Assembly: GCF_001612965.1 (NCBI RefSeq)
Contig: NZ_BDBL01000033.1
Span: 1 to 64,000 of the forward strand
Source of the DNA: Nocardia kruczakiae NBRC 101016
Lineage (GTDB): Bacteria; Actinomycetota; Actinomycetes; Mycobacteriales; Mycobacteriaceae
Length of the DNA stretch: 64,000 nt
Reading direction: 5' to 3'
The position numbers and the translations under genes are program-made. Every line of letters starts with the position of its first letter. Position 1 is the first letter of the stretch. Under the pieces are notes generated by a model, which did no database searches, was not told the DNA's origin, and saw nothing but the letters and a program-made list of their open reading frames with translations. This document shows, piece by piece, positions 1 through 9,695 of this stretch.

Positions 1-8
1 AACCCGCG

Positions 9-1859
9 GTGGGCACACGCCCGTCGGCCGCTCCGGTTCCGCCGGGTACGGCCGCGGACCCGCGCCGCGCAGCGGGCGCATCCGATCCCCGCGCAGCGTC
101 GAAGCCGCAGGCTCAGCGACCGGATTCCGCCGCAACGCGCAGTGCCGCACCGGTTTCCGCCGATGCCCAGCAGACCGCCGTCTACCGTGCCCCCGCTGCC
201 GAGAGTCCGGCCGATCGACCTGCCACCGCCAAGGCGCCCGTCGCCGACGAGGTGACCGACCAGTTGCCCGTACCCGACGACGAATCCGGCACGGAGGCAA
301 CGGCTTCGGCGGGCCCCGAGACGGTCGGCAAGCCGCCGTTGTCGCGGCTGGCGGCGAGCCGGCAGCGCAGGCGCCGGCGTACCCGGCTCGCGGCCCGGGT
401 GACCACGTCGATGTGCGCGGTTCTGGCGCTGTTGCTGACCGGTGTCGGCTGGAACTACCTGCGCGCCACCGACAACGGGTTCACCCAGGTGTCGGCGCTG
501 GACGAGAATTCCGCCGACATCATCGATCCCGGCGGCCAGACCGGTGACGAGAACTTCCTCATCGTCGGCACCGACACCCGCGCCGGCGTGGACAGCTCGC
601 TCGGCGCCGGCACCACCGACGACGCCGAGGGCGCCCGGTCCGACACCGTGATGCTGGTGCACATTCCGGCGAACCGCTCGCGCGTCGTGGCCGTCTCCTA
701 CCCCCGCGACCTCGACGTCAGCCGCCCCGAATGCGAGGGCTGGGACAACGACAAGGCCAAATACACCGACGCGAAATTCCCCTCCGCGATCGGCGACAAG
801 CTCAACGCCACCTACGCCCTGGGCGGGCCGAAATGCCTGACCAAGGTGATTCAGCGGCTGTCCGGCCTGAAGATCAGCCACTTCGTCGGCATCGACTTCA
901 GCGGTTTCCAGTCGATGGTCGACACCATCGGCGGTGTCGAGGTGTGCACCAACCGCCCGCTGGTCGACGAGGAGCTCGGCACGGTGCTGCCGAATCCGGG
1001 CCGCCAGATCCTCAACGGCCCGACCGCGCTGGACTACGTCCGCGCCCGCCACGTCCAGGGCGAGGAGCGCAGCGACTACGACCGCATCCACCGCCAGCAG
1101 CTGTTCCTGTCCTCACTGCTGCGCAGTGCGCTGTCCTCGAAGGTGCTCTTCGACATCGGCAAACTCAACGGCTTCATCAGCGCGTTCAGCAGCCATGCCT
1201 TCATGGACAACGTCAACACCAAGGATCTGCTGATGCTGGGCCGCTCATTGCAGAAGGTGAGTGCGGGCGCGATCACGTTCCTGACGGTGCCGACCGCGGG
1301 CACCACCTCCTACGGCAACGAGATTCCCCGCGAATCGGATATCAAGGCGATCTTCCAGGCGATCATCGACGACCAGCCGCTGCCGGGCGAGAAGAAGGCA
1401 CCGGAGCCCTCCAAGGCCGCTCCGGTTCCGGCCCCGCCGCAGCTGACCGCAGTGGACCCGAACACGGTGTCGGTGCAGGTCTCCAACGGTTCCGGAGTGA
1501 CCGGCGTGGCGAGTACCGCGGCGACCAGGTTCGCGGCCGACGGCTTCCAGATCTACAACGTCGGCAACTACTCCGGCGGGACGATCGACAACACCACGGT
1601 CCGCTATTCGGCTGGTCACGAGGCCGAGGCCGCGACGGTGGCCTCGGCGTTGCCGGGCGCGAAACTGGCCGTGGCATCGAATCTGGGCAGCATCGTGGAG
1701 GTGGCCCTCGGCGCGGACTTCTCCGGCACCGTCGGCACACCGACCGCGTTCGGGTCGCCGGTGCCCGCCCCGGCCGGAGCCACCGATGCCGCCGCGACGC
1801 CGGTCACACTCCCCTCCGACCTCGAGCACGTCAACGCGGGCGACGACCTCTGCAAGTGA
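9..1859 (+). CDS. LytR-CpsA-Psr (LCP) family cell-wall ligase, possibly 5'-truncated
   Basis: LCP proteins transfer lipid-linked polymers such as arabinogalactan or other glycans onto peptidoglycan outside the membrane. From the GTG at 9 the protein has 616 residues. There is a Pro/Ala-rich cytoplasmic region (about 1-115), an RQRRRRR basic patch, one membrane helix (about 131-150), then an LCP domain with the typical motifs GTDTRAG, ARSDTVMLVHI, RDLDV, FVGIDFSGF and LDYVRARH (about 180-370). The C-terminal part (about 485-570) fits a LytR_C domain. The frame stays open to the window edge, so the true start may lie upstream. Its place next to phoU matches Rv0822c-phoY2 in M. tuberculosis. Confidence 0.9.
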   Translation: MGTRPSAAPVPPGTAADPRRAAGASDPRAASKPQAQRPDSAATRSAAPVSADAQQTAVYRAPAAESPADRPATAKAPVADEVTDQLPVPDDESGTEATASAGPETVGKPPLSRLAASRQRRRRRTRLAARVTTSMCAVLALLLTGVGWNYLRATDNGFTQVSALDENSADIIDPGGQTGDENFLIVGTDTRAGVDSSLGAGTTDDAEGARSDTVMLVHIPANRSRVVAVSYPRDLDVSRPECEGWDNDKAKYTDAKFPSAIGDKLNATYALGGPKCLTKVIQRLSGLKISHFVGIDFSGFQSMVDTIGGVEVCTNRPLVDEELGTVLPNPGRQILNGPTALDYVRARHVQGEERSDYDRIHRQQLFLSSLLRSALSSKVLFDIGKLNGFISAFSSHAFMDNVNTKDLLMLGRSLQKVSAGAITFLTVPTAGTTSYGNEIPRESDIKAIFQAIIDDQPLPGEKKAPEPSKAAPVPAPPQLTAVDPNTVSVQVSNGSGVTGVASTAATRFAADGFQIYNVGNYSGGTIDNTTVRYSAGHEAEAATVASALPGAKLAVASNLGSIVEVALGADFSGTVGTPTAFGSPVPAPAGATDAAATPVTLPSDLEHVNAGDDLCK

Positions 1860-1943
1860 GCCGCGCTCACCTGCGACGACAGCGCACGTCTGCCTGGCAC
1901 CGACGATTCACCCACCGTTCGTGACTTGGTCAGAGCCGGGAAC

Positions 1944-1949
1944 TAGTCT
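1944..1949 (+). promoter_or_regulatory. Putative -10 element of phoU
   Basis: TAGTCT lies 8 nt before the phoU ATG. No good Shine-Dalgarno sequence separates them, so a leaderless or nearly leaderless transcript is likely. No convincing -35 hexamer is visible. Confidence 0.4.
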
Positions 1950-1957
1950 TTGGTTTC

Positions 1958-2629
1958 ATGCGTGTCATCTACAACGAACAAATGGCCGAACTCGCCGATC
2001 TTCTGGGTGAGATGGCCGGACTGGCCGGTTCGGCCATGGAGCGGGCGACCCAGTCGCTGCTGCAGGCCGACATCTCGCTGGCCGAACAGGTGATCACCGA
2101 GTACGACCGGATCGCCGAGATGATCGCGCAGGCCGAGGAGAAGGCGTTCGCGCTGCTGGCGCTGCAGGCGCCCGTGGCCGGCGACCTGCGGCAGGTGGTG
2201 AGCGCCATCCAGATCGTCTCCGATGTGAATCGGATGGGTGTGCTGGCGCTGCATGTGGCCAAGGTGGCCCGCCGCCGGCACCCGAACCACGCGCTCCCGG
2301 AATCGGTGAACGGCTACTTCGCCGAGATGGGCCGCATCGCGGTGAATATGGGCGCCGCCGCCAAGGAGGTCCTGGAGACGCGCGATCCGGAGCGCGCCGC
2401 GCAACTCAACGAGGACGACGAGGCGATGGACGATCTGCATCGCCACCTGTTCTCGCTGCTGATGGACCGGGAATGGAAGTACGGCGTGGCCGCCGCCGTC
2501 GATGTCACGCTGCTGGGCCGCTACTACGAACGCTTCGCCGACCATGCGGTCGAGATCGGCCGCCGGGTCGTCTTCCTCGTGACCGGTGTGCTGCCGCCGG
2601 ACCCGGACGCCGCGAGCGAGAAGATCTGA
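1958..2629 (+). CDS. phoU: Phosphate signalling complex protein PhoU
   Basis: PhoU is a cytoplasmic helical-bundle protein that links the Pst transporter to the phosphate-responsive two-component system and keeps the regulon off when phosphate is plentiful. The 223-residue product has the usual length and the two PhoU repeats of three helices, including VAGDLRQVVSAIQIVSDVNR and a second copy around FADHAVEIGRR. It is the counterpart of M. tuberculosis PhoY2. Unusually for a phoU, it is separated from pstSCAB by an efflux-pump gene and faces the opposite way, so it must be transcribed on its own. Confidence 0.93.
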   Translation: MRVIYNEQMAELADLLGEMAGLAGSAMERATQSLLQADISLAEQVITEYDRIAEMIAQAEEKAFALLALQAPVAGDLRQVVSAIQIVSDVNRMGVLALHVAKVARRRHPNHALPESVNGYFAEMGRIAVNMGAAAKEVLETRDPERAAQLNEDDEAMDDLHRHLFSLLMDREWKYGVAAAVDVTLLGRYYERFADHAVEIGRRVVFLVTGVLPPDPDAASEKI

Positions 2630-2661
2630 GCAAGTGCCGTTCGCCCGCCCGGGCGGAGGCC

Positions 2662-2690
2662 GCTGCCCGTCCGGCACGCGGACGGGCAGC
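2662..2690. terminator. Hairpin between convergent phoU and MFS genes
   Basis: An 11-bp perfect stem (GCTGCCCGTCC / GGACGGGCAGC) encloses a 7-nt loop. It sits between two genes that end towards each other and could stop transcription from both sides. There is no T-run, so this may be an imperfect or Rho-assisted terminator. Confidence 0.55.
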
Positions 2691-2696
2691 GAGGTG

Positions 2697-4337
2697 TCAT
2701 GTGCTGCTGACGGTTTCGGCGTCAGCCCGGGTGTCCTCCGTGGTTCGGCCCAGCAGTAGCGACGCGCCGCGCTGAGGTTTCCAGGGCAACAGCGCCGCGA
2801 CGAGCGCCGCGCAGACCAGCAGGGCGCCGACCGCCGCCCAGGATGCGGCCGTCGAGCCGGCGAGGGCGGCCACCTTCATGGCATGTACCAGATCGGCTTT
2901 CGCGCCGGCGAAGAACGGGCTGATCGGTGTCTTGACGATCTCCAGCACGCTGATCGGAGTGTCTCGGGCCAGGCTCTTCTGGGTCGGATTCATGATCGCG
3001 TCCGGGATCGCGTCGATGCGGGCGCCGACCCGACCGGTGTAGACGGAGGTCATGATCGAGCCGAGGACGGCGACGCCGAGGGTGCCGCCCACCTCGCGGG
3101 TGGTGTCGTTGACCGCCGACCCGGCGCCCGCCTCCTCGATCGGCACCGCACCCATGATGGATTCCGTGGCCGGCCCCTGCACGACGCCGAAGCCGATGCC
3201 CATCAGCACCATCGAGACCAGAACCGTTCCCAGATAGGGAGTTTCGACGGTCACCCGGCCCGCGAAGAACATCCCGGCGGCCAGCAGGAGCAGACCGCAC
3301 ACCACGGTGGCGGTGGTGCCGATGCGCTGCGCGGCCAGGGTCGCCAGGGGCGCGCCCAAACCCACCGCTGCCGCGAAAGGCAAGGAGTGGATACCGAATT
3401 CGAGGGCGCTGAACTCCTTCACCCCCTGGAAGTACTGGGTGATCAGGAACAGGAATCCGAAGGCGCAGAAATACGAGACGGTGATCGCCAGGGCCGGAAT
3501 CGAGAAGCGCCGGATCCGGAACAGCCGCATGTTCAGCACCGGTGATTCGACCCGCAACTCCCAGATCACATACAGCGCAAGCAGAATCAGCGAGAGCGCA
3601 CAACCGCCGACGCTGCGCCCGGACAGCCAGCCGTGCTTCGGCGCCTCGATGATCGTCCACACCAGCGTCGTGACCGCCACCAGCGAGAGGCCGATGCCGA
3701 GCACATCGAGCCGGCCGCTGTGCCCGGCCCGCGATTCCGGGACGACGACGAGCACCGCCGCGATCGTGATCGCCGCGATCGGCACATTGATCCAGAACAC
3801 GGCGTGCCAGCTGAAGTATTCGAGCAACCACCCGCCGGTCACCGGTCCGATCGCCACCGCGACACCGGCCATGGCGGTCCACAACGCGATGGCCGCGGCC
3901 CGGGCACGCGCCTCCGGGAACAGGTTGATGATCAACGCCAGCGTCGCCGGGAAGACCGCGGCGGCGAAGACGCCCATGCCGGCGCGCGCGGCGATCACCT
4001 GGCCGAGGCCGGAGGACATCGCACCGGCGGCCGACATGACGGCCACGCCCGCCAGGCCGATGATCATCAGTCGGCGGCGGCCGTAGCGGTCGCCCAGGTG
4101 GCCGAGCGGCAGCAGCAGTCCGGCGAACGCCAGGGTGAACGCGTCCACGATCCACTGCAGTCCGCTCATCCGGGCCTGCAACTGCACCGCCATCGAGGGC
4201 AGAGCCACATTGACCAGCGTGTTGTCCAGTACGACCAGCAGTTCGGCCAGACAGATCGCGATCAATGCGAAGATCCGCATCCGCGTCGCGATCGGAATCC
4301 CCTGCTGGGCTACTGGTCTCGCCGTTGACACCGTCAT
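2697..4337 (-). CDS. MFS drug-efflux transporter, DHA2 (EmrB/QacA) type, 14 helices
   Basis: A 546-residue proton-coupled membrane exporter. Motif A appears as GHLGDRYGRRR between helices 2 and 3, the helix-1 motif as LAELLVVLDNTLVNVALPSM, and the motif-C region around GPVTGGWLL. The length and hydrophobic pattern fit the 14-helix DHA2 class, whose members export drugs, dyes or antibiotics; the substrate cannot be read from sequence. The ATG start has AGGAGG 4 nt upstream. A TetR-type imperfect palindrome lies just before the gene, but no regulator gene adjoins it, so control would be in trans. It interrupts the usual phoU-pst neighbourhood. Confidence 0.9.
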   Translation of the reverse strand: MTVSTARPVAQQGIPIATRMRIFALIAICLAELLVVLDNTLVNVALPSMAVQLQARMSGLQWIVDAFTLAFAGLLLPLGHLGDRYGRRRLMIIGLAGVAVMSAAGAMSSGLGQVIAARAGMGVFAAAVFPATLALIINLFPEARARAAAIALWTAMAGVAVAIGPVTGGWLLEYFSWHAVFWINVPIAAITIAAVLVVVPESRAGHSGRLDVLGIGLSLVAVTTLVWTIIEAPKHGWLSGRSVGGCALSLILLALYVIWELRVESPVLNMRLFRIRRFSIPALAITVSYFCAFGFLFLITQYFQGVKEFSALEFGIHSLPFAAAVGLGAPLATLAAQRIGTTATVVCGLLLLAAGMFFAGRVTVETPYLGTVLVSMVLMGIGFGVVQGPATESIMGAVPIEEAGAGSAVNDTTREVGGTLGVAVLGSIMTSVYTGRVGARIDAIPDAIMNPTQKSLARDTPISVLEIVKTPISPFFAGAKADLVHAMKVAALAGSTAASWAAVGALLVCAALVAALLPWKPQRGASLLLGRTTEDTRADAETVSST

Positions 4338-4348
4338 CCCGCCTCCTG

Positions 4349-4368
4349 ACTATAACGATCGGTTTAGT
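4349..4368 (-). promoter_or_regulatory. Imperfect palindrome, putative TetR-type operator and -10 of the MFS gene
   Basis: A 20-bp sequence centred on AACGATCGGTTT matches its own reverse complement at 16 of 20 positions, a pattern common for TetR-family efflux repressors. On the minus strand it contains TATAGT, a plausible -10, directly upstream of the AGGAGG ribosome-binding site. A bound repressor would block the promoter. Confidence 0.5.
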
Positions 4369-4492
4369 TCAGGAGGAAGATAACTGTTACCGAGAGTGTC
4401 AGACAACCGACTACGGTAGGAGATGAGCGAGCACACAACTCGGGGATCACTGTGATGCACGCCATAGCTAGGTTCGTGCGTGCGACAAGAGA

Positions 4493-4518
4493 AACCCCGT
4501 CCCACCGGGGACGGGGTT
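4493..4518 (-). terminator. Intrinsic terminator of the pst operon
   Basis: An 11-bp perfect stem (AACCCCGTCCC / GGGACGGGGTT) with a 4-nt loop is followed on the minus strand by TTTCTCTTG. It lies 28 nt past the pstB stop codon. Confidence 0.8.
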
Positions 4519-4546
4519 GGCTCGGAGCGGCGGGCGAGGCCCTACA

Positions 4547-5323
<777 letters not shown>

Positions 5324-5342
5324 TGTCGTATTCCGTTCGCTT

Positions 5343-6245
5343 CTATCGATTCCGCGTGAGCAGTTTGTTGACCACGGCCGCGCCGATGTACAGCAGGGCG
5401 ATGATCAGGATCAGCGTCAGCGACGCGCCCCACACTCGCATCCGGCCGGCCGCTTCCGGGTTGGCCAGTTCCTGGTAGATCATCAGTGGCAGCGACGCCA
5501 TATTTCCGTTGAAGATGTTGGTGTTGATCGACTTCGAATAGCCGACGAGGACCAGCACCGGCGCGGTTTCGCCCATGACGCGGGCGACCGCGAGCAACAT
5601 ACCGCTGATCATGCCGGGCAGCGCGGTCGGCACGACGATCCGCAGGATCGTCTTCCATTTCGGAATGCCCAGCGCGTACGAGGCCTCGCGCAATTCGTCC
5701 GGCACGAGTTTGAGCATTTCCTCGGTACTGCGCACCACCACGGGCAACATCAGCAGCACCAGAGCCAGCGACACCGCGAAGGCCGACTGCGGGAAACCGA
5801 AGGTGGCGATCCACAGCGCGAAGACGAACAGCGCCGCCACGATCGAGGGCACACCGGCGAGGATGTCGACCATGAAGGTGGTCGTCTTCGCCAGCCAGCC
5901 GCGACCGTATTCGACCAGGTAGACCGCGGCCATGATGCCCAGCGGCACCGCGATCACCGCGGCGACCGCCGATTGCACGATCGTTCCGTAGATCGCGTGG
6001 TACACACCGCCCGCGAACTGGTCGGGCAGCACGCCCTTCTGCGATTTGGACCACCAGCCGCTGCTGACGACCGCGTGGAAACCCTTGTTGAGCACCAGGA
6101 TCAGCACCCAGCCCAGCGGCACCAGCGCGATGCCGAAGCACAGCCACATGACCGAGGTGGCGATATTGTTGCGGACCTTGCGGCCCAGGCTCACGTGGCG
6201 GAACGTGGGCGCCTTGATCGGCTTGTCCAAGGTGGTGGTCATCAC
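5343..6245 (-). CDS. pstA: Phosphate ABC transporter permease PstA
   Basis: One of the two membrane permeases of the Pst importer: 300 residues, about six helices, with a binding-protein-dependent transport loop (LRREASYALG-like stretch DELREASYALGIPKWKTI) that docks onto PstB. The GTG start at 6245 overlaps the pstC stop in a GTGA tetranucleotide, implying translational coupling. An ATG directly follows as the second codon, so ATG at 6242 is the alternative start. Confidence 0.95.
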   Translation of the reverse strand: MMTTTLDKPIKAPTFRHVSLGRKVRNNIATSVMWLCFGIALVPLGWVLILVLNKGFHAVVSSGWWSKSQKGVLPDQFAGGVYHAIYGTIVQSAVAAVIAVPLGIMAAVYLVEYGRGWLAKTTTFMVDILAGVPSIVAALFVFALWIATFGFPQSAFAVSLALVLLMLPVVVRSTEEMLKLVPDELREASYALGIPKWKTILRIVVPTALPGMISGMLLAVARVMGETAPVLVLVGYSKSINTNIFNGNMASLPLMIYQELANPEAAGRMRVWGASLTLILIIALLYIGAAVVNKLLTRNR

Positions 6246-7306
6246 CCGTTCACCTTCCCGCCGGCGGCGATCCGAGCCAGGGCATTGACGATGAAGGTCA
6301 GCGCGAACAGGACGAAGCCCGCCGCGATGTAGGCGCCGGTAGGCAGCGCCTGGCTGAATTCCGAAGCGGCCGAGGCGATCTTGGAGGCGAAGGTGTAACC
6401 GCCGTCGAACAGCGACCAGTGGCCGGGTGTCGCGGCGGTACGCAGCACGATCAGCACCGCGATGGTTTCACCGAGCGCGCGGCCGAGGCCCAGCATGGAA
6501 CCGGCGATCACACCGCTGCGGCCGTACGGCAGCACGGTCATCCGCACCACCTCCCATTTGGTGGCACCCAGGGCCTGCGCGGCCTCGATGTGCGCACGGG
6601 GAGTCAGGTGGAAGACCTCGCGGCTGACCGAGGTGATGATCGGCAGGATCATCACCGCGAGCACGACACCGGCGGTGAAGATCGTGCCACCACCGCTGAT
6701 GGAGACGTTGCCTTCCTTGAACAGGAAGAACCAGCCCAATTTGTCGTTCAGGAATTGCTCGAAGGGCGCCAGCTTCTGGGCCAGCACCAGGAAACCCCAC
6801 AGACCGAACACGATCGAAGGCACCGCCGCGAGCAGATCGACCAGCATCGCGAACGGACGCGACAACACCTTCGGCGCGTACTGCGTCAGGAACAACGCGA
6901 TACCGACACCGAGCGGCACGGCGATCAGCAGTGCCAGCAGCGAACTCAGCACCGTGACCATGAACAGGTCGCGAATGCCGAAGTGCATGTTGTCGGCATT
7001 GGTGACGTTGAACTCGGCGCTGGTGAAGAAGTTCGCCTTGTTCGCCGCCACCGACGGCACCGCGCGAATCAGCAGAAACAGCGCGATGAGCGCGATCGCC
7101 GCGACGATCGTCGCCCCGGCGGCCGTGGCCAGGGAACGGAAAACGGTCTCCCCCCGGCGGCTGTGGCCGCCGGCGTTGCGACCGGCCGGCTTATTGCTCG
7201 ACTCACTCGGCATGGAGGAAGTATCTCCCGGCGGGACTTCATTGCCCGTCCGCGGGCCGGTCGAATCCGACTGGCCCGCGGCGGTGACTTCGTCGTGGAC
7301 GGTCAT
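6242..7306 (-). CDS. pstC: Phosphate ABC transporter permease PstC
   Basis: Second Pst permease. With the ATG at 7306 the protein has 354 residues: a polar N-terminal tail of about 65 residues, a first helix (ATIVAAIALIALFLLI), then the permease domain with the coupling loop EAAQALGATKWEV. The start was chosen because it lies 11 nt after the pstS stop; a longer open frame upstream runs back into pstS and gives no family-like sequence. The end overlaps pstA by 4 nt. Confidence 0.94.
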   Translation of the reverse strand: MTVHDEVTAAGQSDSTGPRTGNEVPPGDTSSMPSESSNKPAGRNAGGHSRRGETVFRSLATAAGATIVAAIALIALFLLIRAVPSVAANKANFFTSAEFNVTNADNMHFGIRDLFMVTVLSSLLALLIAVPLGVGIALFLTQYAPKVLSRPFAMLVDLLAAVPSIVFGLWGFLVLAQKLAPFEQFLNDKLGWFFLFKEGNVSISGGGTIFTAGVVLAVMILPIITSVSREVFHLTPRAHIEAAQALGATKWEVVRMTVLPYGRSGVIAGSMLGLGRALGETIAVLIVLRTAATPGHWSLFDGGYTFASKIASAASEFSQALPTGAYIAAGFVLFALTFIVNALARIAAGGKVNG

Positions 7307-7317
7307 GGGTTTCGCAA

Positions 7318-8430
7318 TCAGGAGATGGCGTTGATCGCGGTGGTCAGCTTGGTCTTGAACGCATCCGGGATCGGCACGTAGCCGGAGTCCTCGAGGCCGT
7401 TCTGACCGTTGGTGATCGCCGAGGTCAGGAACGCCTTGACGGCCTTGCCGGTGTCGGCGTCGGCGTACTTCGAGCACACGATCTCGTAGGTGGCCAGCAT
7501 GATCGGGTAGGCGCCCGGATCGGTCGGCTTGTAGAACGACTTGGTGTCGATGATCAGGTCGTTGCCCTCGCCGACGATCTTCGCGGAGGCGATGGCCTTA
7601 CCGGCCGACTCCGTGTTGAGCGCCACCGGCTTCACGGCCGCATCGGTGATGATCTGCGCGGTGGACAGGTTCTGCGACCGCGCGAAGGACCACTCGTTGT
7701 ACGTGATGGAGCCCTTGGTGCTCTTGATGGCGGCGGAGGTGCCCTCGTTGCCCTTCGCGCCCTCACCGATACCGCCGGCGAACGCCTTGCCCGCACCCTT
7801 GCCCCACGCGCCGTCGGAGGCGGCGTCCAGGTAGCGCTGGAAGTTGTCGGTGGTGCCCGACTCGTCACTGCGGAAGATCACATGGATCTGGTCCGACGGC
7901 AGGTTCACGCCCTGGTTCAGGCCCTTGATCGCCGGGTCGTCCCACTTGGTGATGGTGCCGTTGAAGATCTTCGCCGCGGTCGGGCCGTCGAGGGTCAGGT
8001 TGGTGACACCGTCGAGGTTGTAGGTGACGGCGATCGGACCGAAGACCGTCGGCAGGTTCCAGGCCGGTGCGCCACAGCGGTCGGCGGCCTTCTTGGGCTC
8101 GTCCTTCTTCGGGTCCAGAGCCGAGTCCGAACCACCGAAATCGGTCTGGCCACCGACGAACTCGTTCACGCCGGCGCCGGAGCCACTGGAGGTGTAGTCC
8201 AGCTTCGCGCCGTCGCAGTTCTGCTCGTAGGCGGCGATGAAGCGGTCCATCGCGTTCTTCTGAGCGGAGGATCCGCTGGCCTTCAGAGCCTTCTTGCCAC
8301 CACAGGCCACATCGACCTTGGTGGTGTTACCGGTCGCGGCCGAGTTGTCGTCGCTACCACAGGCAGTCAGTGTCAGAGTGCCGGCTGCTGCCAGCACGCC
8401 GAGGAGAGCGCCGCTGCGCTTGAAATTCAC
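7318..8430 (-). CDS. pstS: Phosphate-binding lipoprotein PstS
   Basis: Extracytoplasmic phosphate-binding component of the Pst importer. The GTG at 8430 follows GGAGGAA at ideal distance and opens a lipoprotein signal peptide with lipobox LTAC, lipid-anchored Cys at 24. The mature protein (370 residues in all) shows family signatures: GSSAQKNAMDRF, the phosphate-loop stretch YTSSGSGAGVNEF, FGGSDSALD, and FRSDESGTTDNFQRYL. It is the first gene of pstS-pstC-pstA-pstB. A PHO-box-like direct repeat lies about 150 nt upstream, so phosphate starvation through PhoP or RegX3-type regulators probably induces the operon. Confidence 0.96.
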   Translation of the reverse strand: MNFKRSGALLGVLAAAGTLTLTACGSDDNSAATGNTTKVDVACGGKKALKASGSSAQKNAMDRFIAAYEQNCDGAKLDYTSSGSGAGVNEFVGGQTDFGGSDSALDPKKDEPKKAADRCGAPAWNLPTVFGPIAVTYNLDGVTNLTLDGPTAAKIFNGTITKWDDPAIKGLNQGVNLPSDQIHVIFRSDESGTTDNFQRYLDAASDGAWGKGAGKAFAGGIGEGAKGNEGTSAAIKSTKGSITYNEWSFARSQNLSTAQIITDAAVKPVALNTESAGKAIASAKIVGEGNDLIIDTKSFYKPTDPGAYPIMLATYEIVCSKYADADTGKAVKAFLTSAITNGQNGLEDSGYVPIPDAFKTKLTTAINAIS

Positions 8431-8577
8431 CTGTTCCTCCGGGAAACGCTTCGTACGCGTCCGATCCCTCAACGACCGGACGAGTCCAGTGGGTGGCCGT
8501 TCGCAGAGAACTTGCGCACCGAGCAGCGAATGCCGCCCACGATCAAAGTAGATTCGTCCGGTTGACAGCGGGACCTG

Positions 8578-8599
8578 GGCAAGTGAACGCAGAGTGAAC
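8578..8599 (-). promoter_or_regulatory. PHO box upstream of pstS
   Basis: Two head-to-tail 11-bp units on the minus strand, GTTCACTCTGC and GTTCACTTGCC, match the GTTCAYYYRGC-type direct repeat bound by actinobacterial PhoP (Streptomyces PHO box). TACTTT about 35 nt downstream could be the -10. The pair lies between mshD and pstS, pointing towards pstS. Confidence 0.75.
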
Positions 8600-8658
8600 A
8601 ACCCGGCGCCATTGCGGTTCGAACCTGTGAGATTTGCCGCAGCGTTACTGTGGGCGAA

Positions 8659-9639
8659 TCACCGGGCGGTGTAGGCGGCGTCGATGTGGGCCGTCTCGAA
8701 CCCGAGACGAGTGTAGGTGTGCACGGCCGCGGTGTTGTCGGCCTCGGTGTAGAGGATCACCGCGCCGAGACCCCGATCACGCAGATAGTGCAGACCCGCG
8801 AGGGTGAGCACGCGCCCCAGACCGCGGCCCTGAGCGGCCGGGTCGATGGCCACTACATACACCTCACCGACCGTGTCCGAGGTTTCGTCCGGGTCGTGCA
8901 CCTTGGTCCAGTGAAAGCCCAGGATATGCGAGGGATCCGCGGGATCGGCGGCGATGAACAGCCCCTTCGGGTCGAACCAGGGCGCCGCCCGCCGGACCGC
9001 GATCTCGGCCTCGGCCCAGCCACCCTGTTCGGGATGCCAGTCGAAGGCGGCGTTGTTGACCCGCAGAATCTCCGCATCGTCGGCGGGCCCGGCATAGGTG
9101 CGCAACAGGATGTCGGCGGACACCTCCAATTCCGGTAGCTCGACGGTTGCCCGATCGCCGTCCGGAGCCTGGGTCAGGGCCCGTCGCATCTGCCACAGCT
9201 CCCGCGCGACGGTCAGTCCGAGCCGCCCCGCGACCGCCCGCGCCGGCGCCAGATTGCCGTGTGCCCAGATCCGCGCACCCGGGCCACCCGCGTCGAGGGC
9301 CGCGGCGACGAGCGTCGCGCCGATCCCGCGTCCGCGCACCCGCGGATCCACGACGGCCTCGGCCATCGCCGGGTGATCACCGTGCGCGGGAACGAGATTC
9401 GCGTACGCGACGAGTTCCCCGTCGCGCTCGACGGCGAGGTGCCGCGTCCGCCCGACCGGCGCATCGGTATCGGTATCGACATCGGCCCGCCCGGATGCGG
9501 TCACCGAGAGCACCGCCTGTTCGGAGATCGGCGCGACTGCGTCGGCGGCACCCGCGCGTTCCACCAGGTCCACGATCTTCGCCGCGGTCGCTGGGGCCAA
9601 TTCGGTGGTCCAGTCCGGCACCTGCACGCTCACACCCAT
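8659..9639 (-). CDS. mshD: Mycothiol synthase (tandem GNAT acetyltransferase)
   Basis: MshD performs the last step of mycothiol synthesis, acetylating Cys-GlcN-Ins with acetyl-CoA. The 326-residue product contains two GNAT domains. The N-terminal one has acetyl-CoA loop VRGRGIGATLV (about 107-118); the C-terminal one has AQGRGLGRVLTLAGLHYL (about 270-288) and a typical GNAT ending, YTEADNTAAVHTYTRLGF. Length and architecture match known MshD. It lies 56 nt downstream of glnR and probably shares its transcript, the same arrangement as Rv0818-Rv0819. Mycothiol marks the host as an actinomycete. Confidence 0.93.
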   Translation of the reverse strand: MGVSVQVPDWTTELAPATAAKIVDLVERAGAADAVAPISEQAVLSVTASGRADVDTDTDAPVGRTRHLAVERDGELVAYANLVPAHGDHPAMAEAVVDPRVRGRGIGATLVAAALDAGGPGARIWAHGNLAPARAVAGRLGLTVARELWQMRRALTQAPDGDRATVELPELEVSADILLRTYAGPADDAEILRVNNAAFDWHPEQGGWAEAEIAVRRAAPWFDPKGLFIAADPADPSHILGFHWTKVHDPDETSDTVGEVYVVAIDPAAQGRGLGRVLTLAGLHYLRDRGLGAVILYTEADNTAAVHTYTRLGFETAHIDAAYTAR

Positions 9640-9695
9640 CCCTCGCTCATCCGTTCACGTCCGCCGGCAGCGGCGTCGCGGTGATCCCACCGGCC

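Noticed and set aside
7307..7477. 57-codon extension of pstC into pstS
   Set aside because: It overlaps the conserved PstS C-terminus in another frame, and the ATG at 7306 with an 11-nt intergenic gap fits an operon.
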